Shown here piece after piece: positions 55,426-63,458 of a stretch of 64,000 nt of DNA. The notes beneath the pieces were generated by a model. It did not search any database. It worked only from the letters and a program-made list of their open reading frames with translations, and was not told the DNA's origin. Location: NCBI GenBank assembly GCA_026985615.1, contig JALSQD010000058.1, positions 1 through 64,000 on the forward strand, written 5' to 3'. Source of the DNA: Thermaceae bacterium. GTDB taxonomy: Bacteria; Deinococcota; Deinococci; Deinococcales; Marinithermaceae. A program made the position numbers and the translations under genes. Every line of letters starts with the position of its first letter. Position 1 is the first letter of the stretch.

Positions 55426-56733
55426 ATGGAAACCCTGACCGTCACCGAGCTGTTGCAGCGTTTGATTCGTTTCGACACCACGAACCCACCCGGCCGCGAG
55501 CTCGAGGCGATGCGCTGGGTCCAGGGCTGGCTGGAAGCCCAGGGCCACGTTCCCGAGCTGCTCGCGCGCGACCCCGAGCGCCCGAACCTGATCGTTCGCT
55601 TCAAGGGCCGGGGTGAGGCGCCGCCCCTGCTCGTCTACGGACACCTCGACGTGGTGACCACCGAGGGACAGGACTGGAGCATGCCGCCCTTCGAGGGCGT
55701 GGTCAAAAACGGCTTCGTCTGGGGGCGCGGCGCCCTCGACATGAAGGGGGCGGTGGCCATGTACCTGAAGGCGGTCACCGAGGCCCACGCCGCGGGCGAG
55801 CTGGCCGGCGACGTGGTGCTGGCGCTGGTGAGCGACGAGGAGGCCGGGGGTGACTACGGCGCGGCCTGGCTGGTAGACGCGCACCCCGAGCGCTTCGAGG
55901 GCATCCGCCACGCGCTGGGCGAGTTCGGCGGCTTTAGCATCGACATCGCGGGCAAGCGCTTCTACCCCGTGATGGTGGCCGAAAAACAGATCAGCTGGCT
56001 CGAGCTCACCTTCAGCGGGCCTGCCGGCCACGGCTCGCTCATCCACCGGGGCGGGGCCATGGCCAAGCTGGGCCAAGCGCTCGTGGCTCTCGACAAGAAG
56101 CTCACCCCGGTGCACGTCACCCCGGTGGTCGAACGCATGTTCCGCGAAATCGCCGCCGGCCTCTCCGGCGCGGCCCGCGCGGGCGTGCTGGCGGCGCTCA
56201 AGCCCGCGCTCACCGACCGGGTGCTCGCCTCGCTGGGCGAGGGCGGCAAGGCCTTCCAGCCACTCTTCCACAACACCGCGAGCCCTACCATCGTCAGCGG
56301 CGGTGACAAGATCAACGTGGCGCCCTCCGAGGTGCGCCTGCAGCTCGACGGGCGGCTTTTGCCCGGGTTCACGCCCGACGACCTCGTCGCCGAACTCAAA
56401 GAGCTCATCCCCGTGCCCTTCGAGGCGCGGGTGGTGCGGCACGACCCCGGGCCCAAGGAGGTGGACTGGACCCTCTACCCCCTGCTCAAGCAGACGCTTG
56501 AGGAGGCCGACCCCGAAGGGCGGGCGGTGCCGCTCCTGCTCAGCGGCGTCACCGATGGCCGCCACTTCGCCCGGCTCGGCATCCAAACCTACGGCTTTAC
56601 CCCGATGAAGCTCCCTTCCAACCTCAAGTTCTCGGGGCTCATCCACGCCGCCGACGAGCGCATTCCGGTGGAGGCGCTGGAGTTCGGCGTGGACGTGCTG
56701 CGGCGCTTCTTCCGCAACTACGGGCGGTCTTGA
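55426..56733 (+). CDS. M20-family metallopeptidase/deacylase
   Basis: Zinc hydrolase of the ArgE/DapE/CPG2 superfamily. The ATG at 55426 (METLTVTELLQRLIRFDT) has AAGGAG upstream and gives 435 residues. Metal and catalytic motifs: LVYGHLDVVTTEG, WGRGALDMKGAVAMYL, LVSDEEAGGDYG and a C-terminal IHAADERIPVE with the last His ligand. Substrate cannot be told; the sequence is closer to the ArgE/M20 peptidase type than to DapE. A second, different M20 gene lies at 62346-63458. Confidence 0.9.
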   Translation: METLTVTELLQRLIRFDTTNPPGRELEAMRWVQGWLEAQGHVPELLARDPERPNLIVRFKGRGEAPPLLVYGHLDVVTTEGQDWSMPPFEGVVKNGFVWGRGALDMKGAVAMYLKAVTEAHAAGELAGDVVLALVSDEEAGGDYGAAWLVDAHPERFEGIRHALGEFGGFSIDIAGKRFYPVMVAEKQISWLELTFSGPAGHGSLIHRGGAMAKLGQALVALDKKLTPVHVTPVVERMFREIAAGLSGAARAGVLAALKPALTDRVLASLGEGGKAFQPLFHNTASPTIVSGGDKINVAPSEVRLQLDGRLLPGFTPDDLVAELKELIPVPFEARVVRHDPGPKEVDWTLYPLLKQTLEEADPEGRAVPLLLSGVTDGRHFARLGIQTYGFTPMKLPSNLKFSGLIHAADERIPVEALEFGVDVLRRFFRNYGRS

Positions 56734-56760
56734 GCCGCGCACGCAGCCGCTGCGCGAACG

Positions 56761-56766
56761 TATACT
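56761..56766 (+). promoter_or_regulatory. -10 box of the gene at 56773
   Basis: TATACT, 6 nt before the ATG; leaderless type. Confidence 0.55.
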
Positions 56767-56772
56767 GTAGCC

Positions 56773-57249
56773 ATGCTTAGCTGGCTAGACGTCCTGGCGA
56801 TCACCGTGGCCGCCCTGGCCACGGCGCTGGGCGTGCGCCGCGGCGGTGGCTTCTTGCTGGCACTGCCGATCGCCCTGGCCCTCTACTGGCTGGGGCTCGA
56901 CTACGTGCCCTCGTCCTCCTGGCTGCCGCTCCTTGGCTTCGGCAGCGGCCTGGTCGCGGCCTTGCTCTCGGGGCTGCTGCCCTTCACCATGCCCTACAAG
57001 CTCGACGGCGTCCTGGGCGGCATCGCCGGCTTCGTCTGGGGAGCGCTGCTGGCGATGACGCTATGGGTGGGCCTGCCCTCGGAGTACAGCCCCGCCACCG
57101 GCGCCATCCGCTACCCGACCCTCTCCACCCCGCCCCTCATCCAGGACGCGGTGGCCTCGAGCCCCTTCGCGCCCAAGCTCTTCGCCTTCACCTGGAGCCA
57201 CCCCGTGGCCCGCAAGCTCTTCCTCGGCACCTCCGCGCCGGTGCGCTAG
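56773..57249 (+). CDS. Small membrane protein of unknown function
   Basis: The 158-residue protein has four hydrophobic stretches in its first 105 residues (WLDVLAITVAALATALG, FLLALPIALALYWLG, LGFGSGLVAALLSGLLP, GGIAGFVWGALLAMTLWVGL), then a soluble Pro-rich tail (PLIQDAVASSPFAPKLFAFTW) that recalls the end of CvpA-like proteins. I cannot assign it firmly. It ends 3 bp before the convergent pfkA stop. Confidence 0.7.
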   Translation: MLSWLDVLAITVAALATALGVRRGGGFLLALPIALALYWLGLDYVPSSSWLPLLGFGSGLVAALLSGLLPFTMPYKLDGVLGGIAGFVWGALLAMTLWVGLPSEYSPATGAIRYPTLSTPPLIQDAVASSPFAPKLFAFTWSHPVARKLFLGTSAPVR

Positions 57250-57252
57250 CCC

Positions 57253-58221
57253 CTACTCGGCCAGCACGTTCGCGAGCTCGTAGAGGCTCTTACGGATGGG
57301 TTTGCGCCGTTCCACCGCCTCGGCCAGCGGGGTGAGCGAGATCTCCCCTTCCACTTCGCCCAGCATGACGCCGCTGGTGCCCGCCACCAGCGTCTCGGCC
57401 GCGGCCGCCCCCAGGCGACTGGCGAGCACCCGGTCCTTGGCCGTGGGCGAGCCGCCGCGCTGAATGTGGCCCAACACGGTCACCCGTCCCTCGAAGGGGT
57501 GGATCTCCTGCGCCGCCTTCATGAGCGTGTCGGCCCCGCCCGGATAGGCCCCCTCGGCCACCACGATGATCGAGGAGTGCTTGCCCTTGGCCTCGGAAAC
57601 GCGGATCTGCTCGGCGATCTCCTCGGGCCCGATGGGGATCTCGGGCAGGGCGATGACCTCGGCGCCGCCCGCAAGCCCTACGTCGAGGGCGATGAAGCCG
57701 GCGTGGCGCCCCATTACCTCGATGAAGAAGACGCGCTCGTGGCTGGCCGCGGTGTCGCGGATGCGGTCAATGGCGTCGAGGGCGGTGTTGACCGCGGTGT
57801 CGAAGCCAATGGTGAAGTCGGTGCCGTAGAGGTCGTTGTCGATCGTCCCCGGAACGCCCACCACCGGAATGCGGTGCTCCTGGGTCAGCTTGATGGCGCC
57901 GCGGAAGGTGCCGTCGCCGCCAATGGCCACCAGGCCGTCGATGCCGGCCTTGGTGAGCTGCCGGGCCGCCTCGGCCCGCCCTTCTTCGGTCATGAAGGCT
58001 TTGCTGCGGGCGGTGCGTAGGATCGTCCCCCCGCGCTGGATGATGTTGGCCACGTCGCGCGGCGAGAGCGGCACGAACTCCCCTTCGATCATGCCCGCGT
58101 AGCCGCGGCGGATACCCACTACCTCGATCTCGTTGGACGCCAGCCAGCGCACCACCGCGCGCAGCGCCGCATTCATGCCGGGGGCGTCGCCCCCGCTGGT
58201 GAATACCCCGATCTTCTTCAT
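57253..58221 (-). CDS. pfkA: ATP-dependent 6-phosphofructokinase
   Basis: Commits fructose 6-phosphate to glycolysis. The 322 residues have the ATP loop TSGGDAPGMNAALRAVVRW, VAIGGDGTFRGA, the catalytic GTIDNDLYGTDFTIGFDTAVNT with the base Asp, and VMGRHAGFIA. GGAGG is 4 nt upstream of the ATG, which overlaps the rsmI stop by 4 nt. Length fits the bacterial allosteric type. Confidence 0.97.
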   Translation of the reverse strand: MKKIGVFTSGGDAPGMNAALRAVVRWLASNEIEVVGIRRGYAGMIEGEFVPLSPRDVANIIQRGGTILRTARSKAFMTEEGRAEAARQLTKAGIDGLVAIGGDGTFRGAIKLTQEHRIPVVGVPGTIDNDLYGTDFTIGFDTAVNTALDAIDRIRDTAASHERVFFIEVMGRHAGFIALDVGLAGGAEVIALPEIPIGPEEIAEQIRVSEAKGKHSSIIVVAEGAYPGGADTLMKAAQEIHPFEGRVTVLGHIQRGGSPTAKDRVLASRLGAAAAETLVAGTSGVMLGEVEGEISLTPLAEAVERRKPIRKSLYELANVLAE

Positions 58222-59018
58222 GCGTCCTCCTTGTAGGCGAGCTGGCGCGCCCGGTTGCGCGCCACCCCCGCCGCTTCCAAAGCCTCCGCCAGCGCGCGCC
58301 CCGAAAGCCCCTCGGCGCGCAGCTGGGCGAGCAGCGCCTCCGCGTCGGGCTCCGCCGGAATCGCCTGGCGCGGCCCCAGCACGAGTACGAACTCGCCCCG
58401 CGGCTCGGCGAAGCGGCCTACCGTCTCACCCAACCGCCCGCGCCAGACCTCCTCGTGACGCTTGCTCAGCTCCCGCGCCACCGCCACCGGGTGGTCCTTG
58501 CCGTAGAGCGCGATCAGGTCGCGCAGGGTGGTCTGGAGCCGGTGGGGCGCCTCGTAGAGCACCACCGTGCGCTCCTCCCCCGCCAGCGCCTCTAGCCGCT
58601 TCTTCCGCGCCTTGCCCGCCGGCGGCAGGAAGCCCTCGAAGACGAAGCGGGCCGTAGGCAGCCCCGAGGCCACCAGCGCCGGGACGAACGCGGTCGGCCC
58701 GGGCAGCACCTCCACCTCCGCCCCCTGGGCGTAGGCCCAGCGCACCAGCTCGGCTCCCGGATCGCTGATGCCGGGCGTGCCCGCGTCGCTGGCGTAGGCG
58801 ACCACCTCGTAGTCCGCCAGCACCCACTCGGCACGATCCATGGTGTGCTGGTCGAGCCGCACCAGCGGCGTGGCGATGCCGTAGTGCCGCAGCAGCTTGG
58901 CGGTGCGGCGGGTGTCCTCGCAGGCCACCACGTCGGCCTCCTTCAGTGCCTCGAGCGCCCGCAGGGTCACGTCACCGAGGTTGCCGATCGGCGTGGGCAC
59001 AAGTACCAGCCTGCGCAC
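58218..59018 (-). CDS. rsmI: 16S rRNA 2'-O-ribose C1402 methyltransferase RsmI
   Basis: Modifies C1402 in the decoding centre. The 266-residue protein has VPTPIGNLGDVTLRALEAL, EDTRRTAKLLRHYGI and ASDAGTPGISDPGAELVR, all diagnostic of the tetrapyrrole-methylase fold. Start is a GTG at 59018 with TAGGAT 7 nt upstream; this box lies across the stop codon of the EamA gene. Coupled to pfkA by a 4-nt overlap. Confidence 0.95.
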   Translation of the reverse strand: MRRLVLVPTPIGNLGDVTLRALEALKEADVVACEDTRRTAKLLRHYGIATPLVRLDQHTMDRAEWVLADYEVVAYASDAGTPGISDPGAELVRWAYAQGAEVEVLPGPTAFVPALVASGLPTARFVFEGFLPPAGKARKKRLEALAGEERTVVLYEAPHRLQTTLRDLIALYGKDHPVAVARELSKRHEEVWRGRLGETVGRFAEPRGEFVLVLGPRQAIPAEPDAEALLAQLRAEGLSGRALAEALEAAGVARNRARQLAYKEDA

Positions 59019-59028
59019 AAGGCTTATC

Positions 59029-59886
59029 CTACTCCACGCCCCGCGCGGCAGAGCCCCCGCGGTCGCGCTGAACCAGCAGGATGGCCAGCACGATCAGCGC
59101 CCCACCCAGCCAGCCGCGCAACCCCAAGACCTCGCCGAGGACGAAGTAGGCAAAGATCGCCGCCCACACCGGCTCCATCGAGTAGACCACCGCCGCCTCG
59201 GGCGCGGGCACGCTACGCTGCCCCAGCGCCATCAGCCAGGTGGTGAGCGCGGTGGCCGCCACCCCCAAATAGAGCACCGCGCCCCATGGGACCTCCAGGC
59301 CGCCGAGCGCGGCTAGGTCGCCGCTCACCCAGGCCCAGCCGCCCACGAGCACGGTGAGCCAGACGAGCTGCGTCAGGGTCAGCGCCAAAGCGTCGTGGCG
59401 CAGGGTGTGGTGCTCGAGCCGCAAGATGTAGATGGCGTAGGTCACCGCGGTGGCCAGCGTCCAGAGGTCGCCGGCGTTGGGCGGGCTGCCGTCGTAGGCG
59501 AGCAGCCCCACGCCCACGAAGCTGAGCGCCGCCCCCACCCAGATCCAAGTCGCCACCCGCCGCCCTAAAAGCCCGGCGAAGACCGGCACCAGCACCACGC
59601 TGAGCGCGGTAATGAAGGCGCTGCGCCCGGCGGTGGTGTAAAGCAGCCCGATGGTCTGGGTGGCGTAGCCGAGCGCCGCCCAGAAGCCAAGGTCAAAGCC
59701 CGGCCACCAAGCCCGGCGGGCGCGCCGCCAAACCGGTAGGAAGAAGACCGCCCCCACGGCGAAGCGCAGGAGCATCAGCAGGCTGGGGGGAAAGTCCTCG
59801 AGCGCCCCCTTGACCACCACGAAGGTCGAGCCCCAGATCAGCGTGACGAGCGTGAGGGCGGCGAGGCCGCGCAGGTGGGCGTTCAC
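59029..59886 (-). CDS. EamA/DMT-family transporter
   Basis: The 285-residue protein has ten hydrophobic segments in two homologous halves, with the family signature LVTLIWGSTFVVVKGALEDFPP at the start and YSMEPVWAAIFAYFVLGEVLGLRGWLGGALIVLAI near the end. Substrate unknown (members export amino acids and other metabolites). Start is a GTG at 59886 with TACACT 7 nt upstream. Confidence 0.92.
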   Translation of the reverse strand: MNAHLRGLAALTLVTLIWGSTFVVVKGALEDFPPSLLMLLRFAVGAVFFLPVWRRARRAWWPGFDLGFWAALGYATQTIGLLYTTAGRSAFITALSVVLVPVFAGLLGRRVATWIWVGAALSFVGVGLLAYDGSPPNAGDLWTLATAVTYAIYILRLEHHTLRHDALALTLTQLVWLTVLVGGWAWVSGDLAALGGLEVPWGAVLYLGVAATALTTWLMALGQRSVPAPEAAVVYSMEPVWAAIFAYFVLGEVLGLRGWLGGALIVLAILLVQRDRGGSAARGVE

Positions 59887-59908
59887 GGAGGCCAGTGTAC
59901 AACGGCGC

Positions 59909-60145
59909 TCAGCGCCCGTGACCCCCGAGCCACCAGGCCAGCAGGTTGAATAGCAGGGTGAGCCCCAGGCTCACGAGCAGCATGGAGGTGATGGGCGCGA
60001 AGACGCGCACGCCGTCGCGCTCGATGCGCACGTCGCCGGGGAGGTGACCGAACCAGGAGAGCGCCCCCGGCAGCCAGACCAGCAAAGCCCCCACGAGCGC
60101 GAGCAGCAGACCCAGCAGGATTAGCAGGCGTCCCAGGGCGTCCAT
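59909..60145 (-). CDS. DUF2905-family small membrane protein
   Basis: A 78-residue protein with two membrane helices around a conserved loop: LLILLGLLLALVGALLVWLPGAL, then WFGHLPGDVRIERDGVRVFAPI, then MLLVSLGLTLLFNLLAWWLG. The loop motif LPGD-R-ER is the DUF2905 signature. Function unknown. The ATG at 60145 has CATAAT 6 nt upstream; an in-frame start at 60262 would lie across the divergent gene. Confidence 0.87.
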   Translation of the reverse strand: MDALGRLLILLGLLLALVGALLVWLPGALSWFGHLPGDVRIERDGVRVFAPITSMLLVSLGLTLLFNLLAWWLGGHGR

Positions 60146-60203
60146 GCCCCCATTATGCCGCGCCAGCTTGAATCCAGTCCGCCTGCGGCGCGCGGCGAGC
60201 GGG

Positions 60204-60209
60204 TAACGT
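60204..60209 (+). promoter_or_regulatory. -10 box of the GNAT gene at 60216
   Basis: TAACGT, 6 nt before the ATG; leaderless type, weak box. Confidence 0.35.
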
Positions 60210-60215
60210 AGACCT

Positions 60216-61019
60216 ATGGTCGAGGTACGCGAAGCCCAGGGCGTGGACGAGGTGATGCTCACCGAAGACCTGCAGATCGCCGCCTGGCGTTTCAGCGAAC
60301 GCGAGATCGCTCCCCACTCCGCCCTGGTCGCCAGCCAGCACTCCGGGGGCCTCGTCGCCCTCGCCTGGGCCGGCCGCGAGGCCGTGGGTTTCGTTTGGGG
60401 CTTCCCCGCCTACGAAGGGGGGCGCGTCTGGCTCCACTCCCACCAGATGGGCGTGCGCCCCGAGTGGCAGGGCAAGGGCGTGGCCCTGGCCCTCAAGCGC
60501 TTTCAACGCACCTGGTCGCTCGAGCGCGGCCTCGACGTGGTCACCTGGACCTTCGACCCGCTGCTCACCAAGAACGCCCGCTTCAACCTAGGCAAGCTCG
60601 GCGCCTGGGCGGGGCGCTACTACACCGACTTCTACGGGCTGCGCACCGGCCTCTACGCCGGAATCCCCGCCGACCGGCTGCTCGTGACCTGGGAGCTGGA
60701 GGACGCCCGGGTGCGCGAGCGCCTGCGCCACATCCCGCCGCCGCCCGAGCCCGAGGGCGAGCCGCTGGCGCGTACCCGCGGCGAGGGCCTGGCCCTCGCG
60801 CCCGAAAAGGTCTGCACCCCCAGCGCCGAACGCGTCTACCTGGAGGTGCCGCCCGACATCGAGGCGCTCAAGGCCGCCGACCTGGGCCTGGCCGAGGCCT
60901 GGCGCCTCTTCACCCGCGAGGCCTTCACCTGGGCTTTCGCCCATGGCTACCGCGCCGTCGACCTGGCGCGCCGGGACGAGCGCGTCTTCTATCAGCTGGA
61001 GCGCTCGCCGGCTCCCTGA
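60216..61019 (+). CDS. GNAT-superfamily protein (COG3375-like)
   Basis: The 267 residues begin with a GNAT domain: VALAWAGREAVGFVWGFPAY, the acetyl-CoA loop VRPEWQGKGVALALKRFQRTWSL and FDPLLTKNARFNLGKLGAWAG, the last a mark of the uncharacterised COG3375 group. The second half (about 150-260) has a conserved basic and aromatic pattern of unknown role. Substrate unknown. Its last 28 bp overlap the convergent ROK kinase gene. Confidence 0.85.
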   Translation: MVEVREAQGVDEVMLTEDLQIAAWRFSEREIAPHSALVASQHSGGLVALAWAGREAVGFVWGFPAYEGGRVWLHSHQMGVRPEWQGKGVALALKRFQRTWSLERGLDVVTWTFDPLLTKNARFNLGKLGAWAGRYYTDFYGLRTGLYAGIPADRLLVTWELEDARVRERLRHIPPPPEPEGEPLARTRGEGLALAPEKVCTPSAERVYLEVPPDIEALKAADLGLAEAWRLFTREAFTWAFAHGYRAVDLARRDERVFYQLERSPAP

Positions 61020-61897
61020 GCGGCGAGGGCGGCGCCCACCACGCCCGCCCGCTCGCCCAGCTCGGCCCGGCGCAGCGCCGCGATGCGCCAGCCGCGGGCA
61101 TGCTCGGCGAAGGCCCGGCGCACCTCGGCGAGAAAGGCCTCGCCGCCGCCGTGGACCACGCCGCCCCCGAGCACGATGACCTCGGGGTCGAAGAGCTTCT
61201 GGGCGTCCGCCAGCGCCTGACCCAGATAGCCCGCCGCGCCCCCGACGAGCTCGAGCGCCTTGGGGTCGCGCGCCCGCCAGCGTTCGAAGAGCTGCGGCGT
61301 CGTCACCGCCTCGGCGTAGGCGTAGCTGGCGTCGCGCGCCAGCGCGCGCCCGCTGGCCACCGCCTCCAGGCAGCCGCGGTTGCCGCAGCCGCACACCGGC
61401 CCCCCGGGCAGCACGGTCACGTGGCCCAGCTCGCCCGCCTGGCCGAAGGCGCCGCGCCAGACCCGGTCGCCGACAACGAGCCCACCGCCGATCCCGGTGG
61501 AAACGGTCACGAAGAGCGAGGAAGCCGCGCCCCGGGCCGCGCCCAGGTGGTGCTCGGCCAGCGCCGCGGCGTTGGCGTCGTTCTCCAGGACCACCGGAAG
61601 CCCCAGCGCCTCCTCCAGTCGTGGCCCCAGCGGCACGTCCTGGAAGTGGGGAATGTTGGGGGCGAAACGCACCGTGCCGGTGGCAAAATCGATGGGCCCC
61701 GGCGTACCCACCCCCACCGCGCGCACCGGCACGTCGGCGCGGTCGAGCGCCTCGCGGGCCAGCGCGATCATGGTGGCGAAAACGTCCTCGGCCCCGCTCT
61801 GCGGCGTGGCCGCGCGGGCGCTGTAGACGAGCCGGTCCTTGTCCAGCACCCCCAGCGCGATCTTGGTCCCGCCCAGATCAATCCCCAGCGTCGCCAC
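60992..61897 (-). CDS. ROK-family sugar kinase (glucokinase-like)
   Basis: The 301 residues have the ATP loop GIDLGGTKIALGVL at about 5-18, the sugar site ENDANAAALAEHHLGAARG with the catalytic Asp, and the ROK zinc motif GELGHVTVLPGGPVCGCGNRGCLEAVASG. The pattern fits glucokinase, not proven. I use the GTG at 61897, with GGAGG 6 nt upstream; a frame to 62080 has no homologous residues. The start overlaps the upstream 80-residue gene by 20 bp. Confidence 0.92.
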   Translation of the reverse strand: MATLGIDLGGTKIALGVLDKDRLVYSARAATPQSGAEDVFATMIALAREALDRADVPVRAVGVGTPGPIDFATGTVRFAPNIPHFQDVPLGPRLEEALGLPVVLENDANAAALAEHHLGAARGAASSLFVTVSTGIGGGLVVGDRVWRGAFGQAGELGHVTVLPGGPVCGCGNRGCLEAVASGRALARDASYAYAEAVTTPQLFERWRARDPKALELVGGAAGYLGQALADAQKLFDPEVIVLGGGVVHGGGEAFLAEVRRAFAEHARGWRIAALRRAELGERAGVVGAALAAQGAGERSS

Positions 61898-62120
61898 CGT
61901 TGCCCTCCAACCAGGCGCGCGCCTCGGCCTCGGCCGCCTCGGGCACCCAGACCCCGACCCGGCCCACGCCCTCGGGCATGAGGCCGCTAAAGTCGGAGAA
62001 GGGGCCGAAAATCCGCGCGGCGATGCCGGCCGCGCGCAGCCGCTCCACCCAGCCCTCTGCCAGCGGCGCCTCGCACTCAAGCAGGAGCACGTAGTCCACC
62101 CCCGCGTGGTGCTTCTTCAC
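61878..62120 (-). CDS. 80-residue protein, DUF2007-like, second of a pair
   Basis: A small alpha/beta protein: YVLLLECEAPLAEGWVERLRAAGIAARIFGP, then GVWVPEAAEAEARAWLEG. The order strand-helix-strand then VWVPE followed by a helix recalls the DUF2007 signal-transducing-like fold and closely matches the neighbour at 62117-62359. It overlaps that gene by 4 nt and the ROK kinase by 20 bp, so all are co-translated. Function unknown. Confidence 0.75.
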   Translation of the reverse strand: MKKHHAGVDYVLLLECEAPLAEGWVERLRAAGIAARIFGPFSDFSGLMPEGVGRVGVWVPEAAEAEARAWLEGNGGDAGD

Positions 62121-62359
62121 GCGTCCTCCTCCAGGCGCAGCAGCCGGCGGGCGTGCTCAAGCTGGTCCTCGGGCACCCACAGCGAGGTGGGCGTGAGCGT
62201 GGGCAGCATCCCCTCCAGCTCCACCGGCGGGCGGTCGATCTCGGCGGGAATGCCCGCCGCGCGCAGCTCGGCGGCGAAGCCGTCCACGATGGGCCGCTCG
62301 CCGAAGAGCAAGAAGGCGTAGACCGTACCGCCGATCCTGCGGGTCTTAGGCGCGTCCAT
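62117..62359 (-). CDS. 80-residue protein, DUF2007-like, first of a pair
   Basis: Same layout and length as its neighbour: YAFLLFGERPIVDGFAAELRAAGIPAEIDRP, then SLWVPEDQLEHARRLLRLEE. GGAGGTG lies 4 nt before the ATG at 62359, which sits inside the end of the M20 gene (14-bp overlap). The two look like tandem duplicates. Function unknown. Confidence 0.75.
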   Translation of the reverse strand: MDAPKTRRIGGTVYAFLLFGERPIVDGFAAELRAAGIPAEIDRPPVELEGMLPTLTPTSLWVPEDQLEHARRLLRLEEDA

Positions 62360-63458
62360 GCAGCACCTCCAGTAGCCGCCGCGCCAGCCGGGCATAGAGC
62401 GCCGCCGCCTCCTCGAGCTCCCGCACGACCACGCGCTCCTGGGTGGTGTGGGCGAGCTCCGGGTCGCCCGGTCCCAGCCCCAGCACCACCGCCCCACTGG
62501 CGGCCAGGTAGGGCGCGTCGGTGGTGAACCACCACACGCCCGCCTCCTCCTGCCCTAGCTCGGCCAGGGCCGCGACCAGCAGGGGATGGTCCGCGGGCAC
62601 CAGGTGCGGCGGGAAGACCATGGGGTAGCGCATCTCCACCTCGCCGCTCGAGCGCAGGATCTCCGGCACATAGACCGAGGCATCGCCCGCGATCAGGCGC
62701 ATGCGCTCGAGAATGGCGTCGGGGTCCTCGCCGGGTACGAAGCGGTAGTCCACGCACACCTGGGCCAGCCCCGGCACCACGTTCGTCGCCTCGGGCCGGC
62801 TGCCCACGAAGGTGGGCGTGCAGCTCGCTGGTCCCAGCTCAGGGTGCTCGGCGGTCTCGAAGGCCTCGAGCGCCGCCAGGAAGCGCCCCAGCTCGGGCAG
62901 GGGGTTGTGCCCCAGCTCGGGCCGCGCCGCGTGGGCGAGCCTGCCCTCGTAGTCGGCCCACACCTCGAGCCGGCCCCGGTGCCCGCGCATCAGCCGGTTG
63001 CGCGAGGGCTCGCCCAGAATCGCCACGTCCGCGCCCAGCCGCTGAGCGGCGAAGCGGCTGCCCAGCCCGCCCACCTCCTCCTGCACGACCGCCAGAAAGC
63101 GCACCCGCCCCGGCGGCGGGTCGGCCGCAAGCTTGGCCATCGCCCCCAGCATCGCCGCAAGCGCACCCTTCATGTCCACCGCGCCGCGGCCCCACAGCTC
63201 GCCGTCCACCACGCGCCCCGCGAACGGCGGATGGGACCACTCGGCCTCGTCGCCTGCCGGTACAACGTCCATGTGCCCGGTTAGGAGCACCTCGGCCCCG
63301 CCCTCACCCAGCACGAACTCCACGTTGCCCGCGTCGTCCAGCTCGGGCGCGAAGCCCAGCGCTCGGGCCTCCTCCATCAGCACCCGCGCCGCCGGGGCCT
63401 CGCCGCCGGAAGGGCTCTCCGCCTGGATGAGGCGGGCCGCCGTCTTAAGTACGTTCAT
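62346..63458 (-). CDS. M20-family deacylase (ArgE/DapE type)
   Basis: Zinc hydrolase; the 370 residues have LLTGHMDVVPAGDEAEW, WGRGAVDMKGALAAMLGAM, VVQEEVGGLGSRFA and DYRFVPGED. It is of the short ArgE/DapE/LysK kind; relatives remove acyl groups in arginine or lysine synthesis, but no lys or arg gene is near, so the substrate is open. TAGGAT lies 6 nt before the ATG, which also overlaps the rlmB stop by 4 nt, so it may have both coupled and leaderless expression. Confidence 0.88.
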   Translation of the reverse strand: MNVLKTAARLIQAESPSGGEAPAARVLMEEARALGFAPELDDAGNVEFVLGEGGAEVLLTGHMDVVPAGDEAEWSHPPFAGRVVDGELWGRGAVDMKGALAAMLGAMAKLAADPPPGRVRFLAVVQEEVGGLGSRFAAQRLGADVAILGEPSRNRLMRGHRGRLEVWADYEGRLAHAARPELGHNPLPELGRFLAALEAFETAEHPELGPASCTPTFVGSRPEATNVVPGLAQVCVDYRFVPGEDPDAILERMRLIAGDASVYVPEILRSSGEVEMRYPMVFPPHLVPADHPLLVAALAELGQEEAGVWWFTTDAPYLAASGAVVLGLGPGDPELAHTTQERVVVRELEEAAALYARLARRLLEVLHGRA

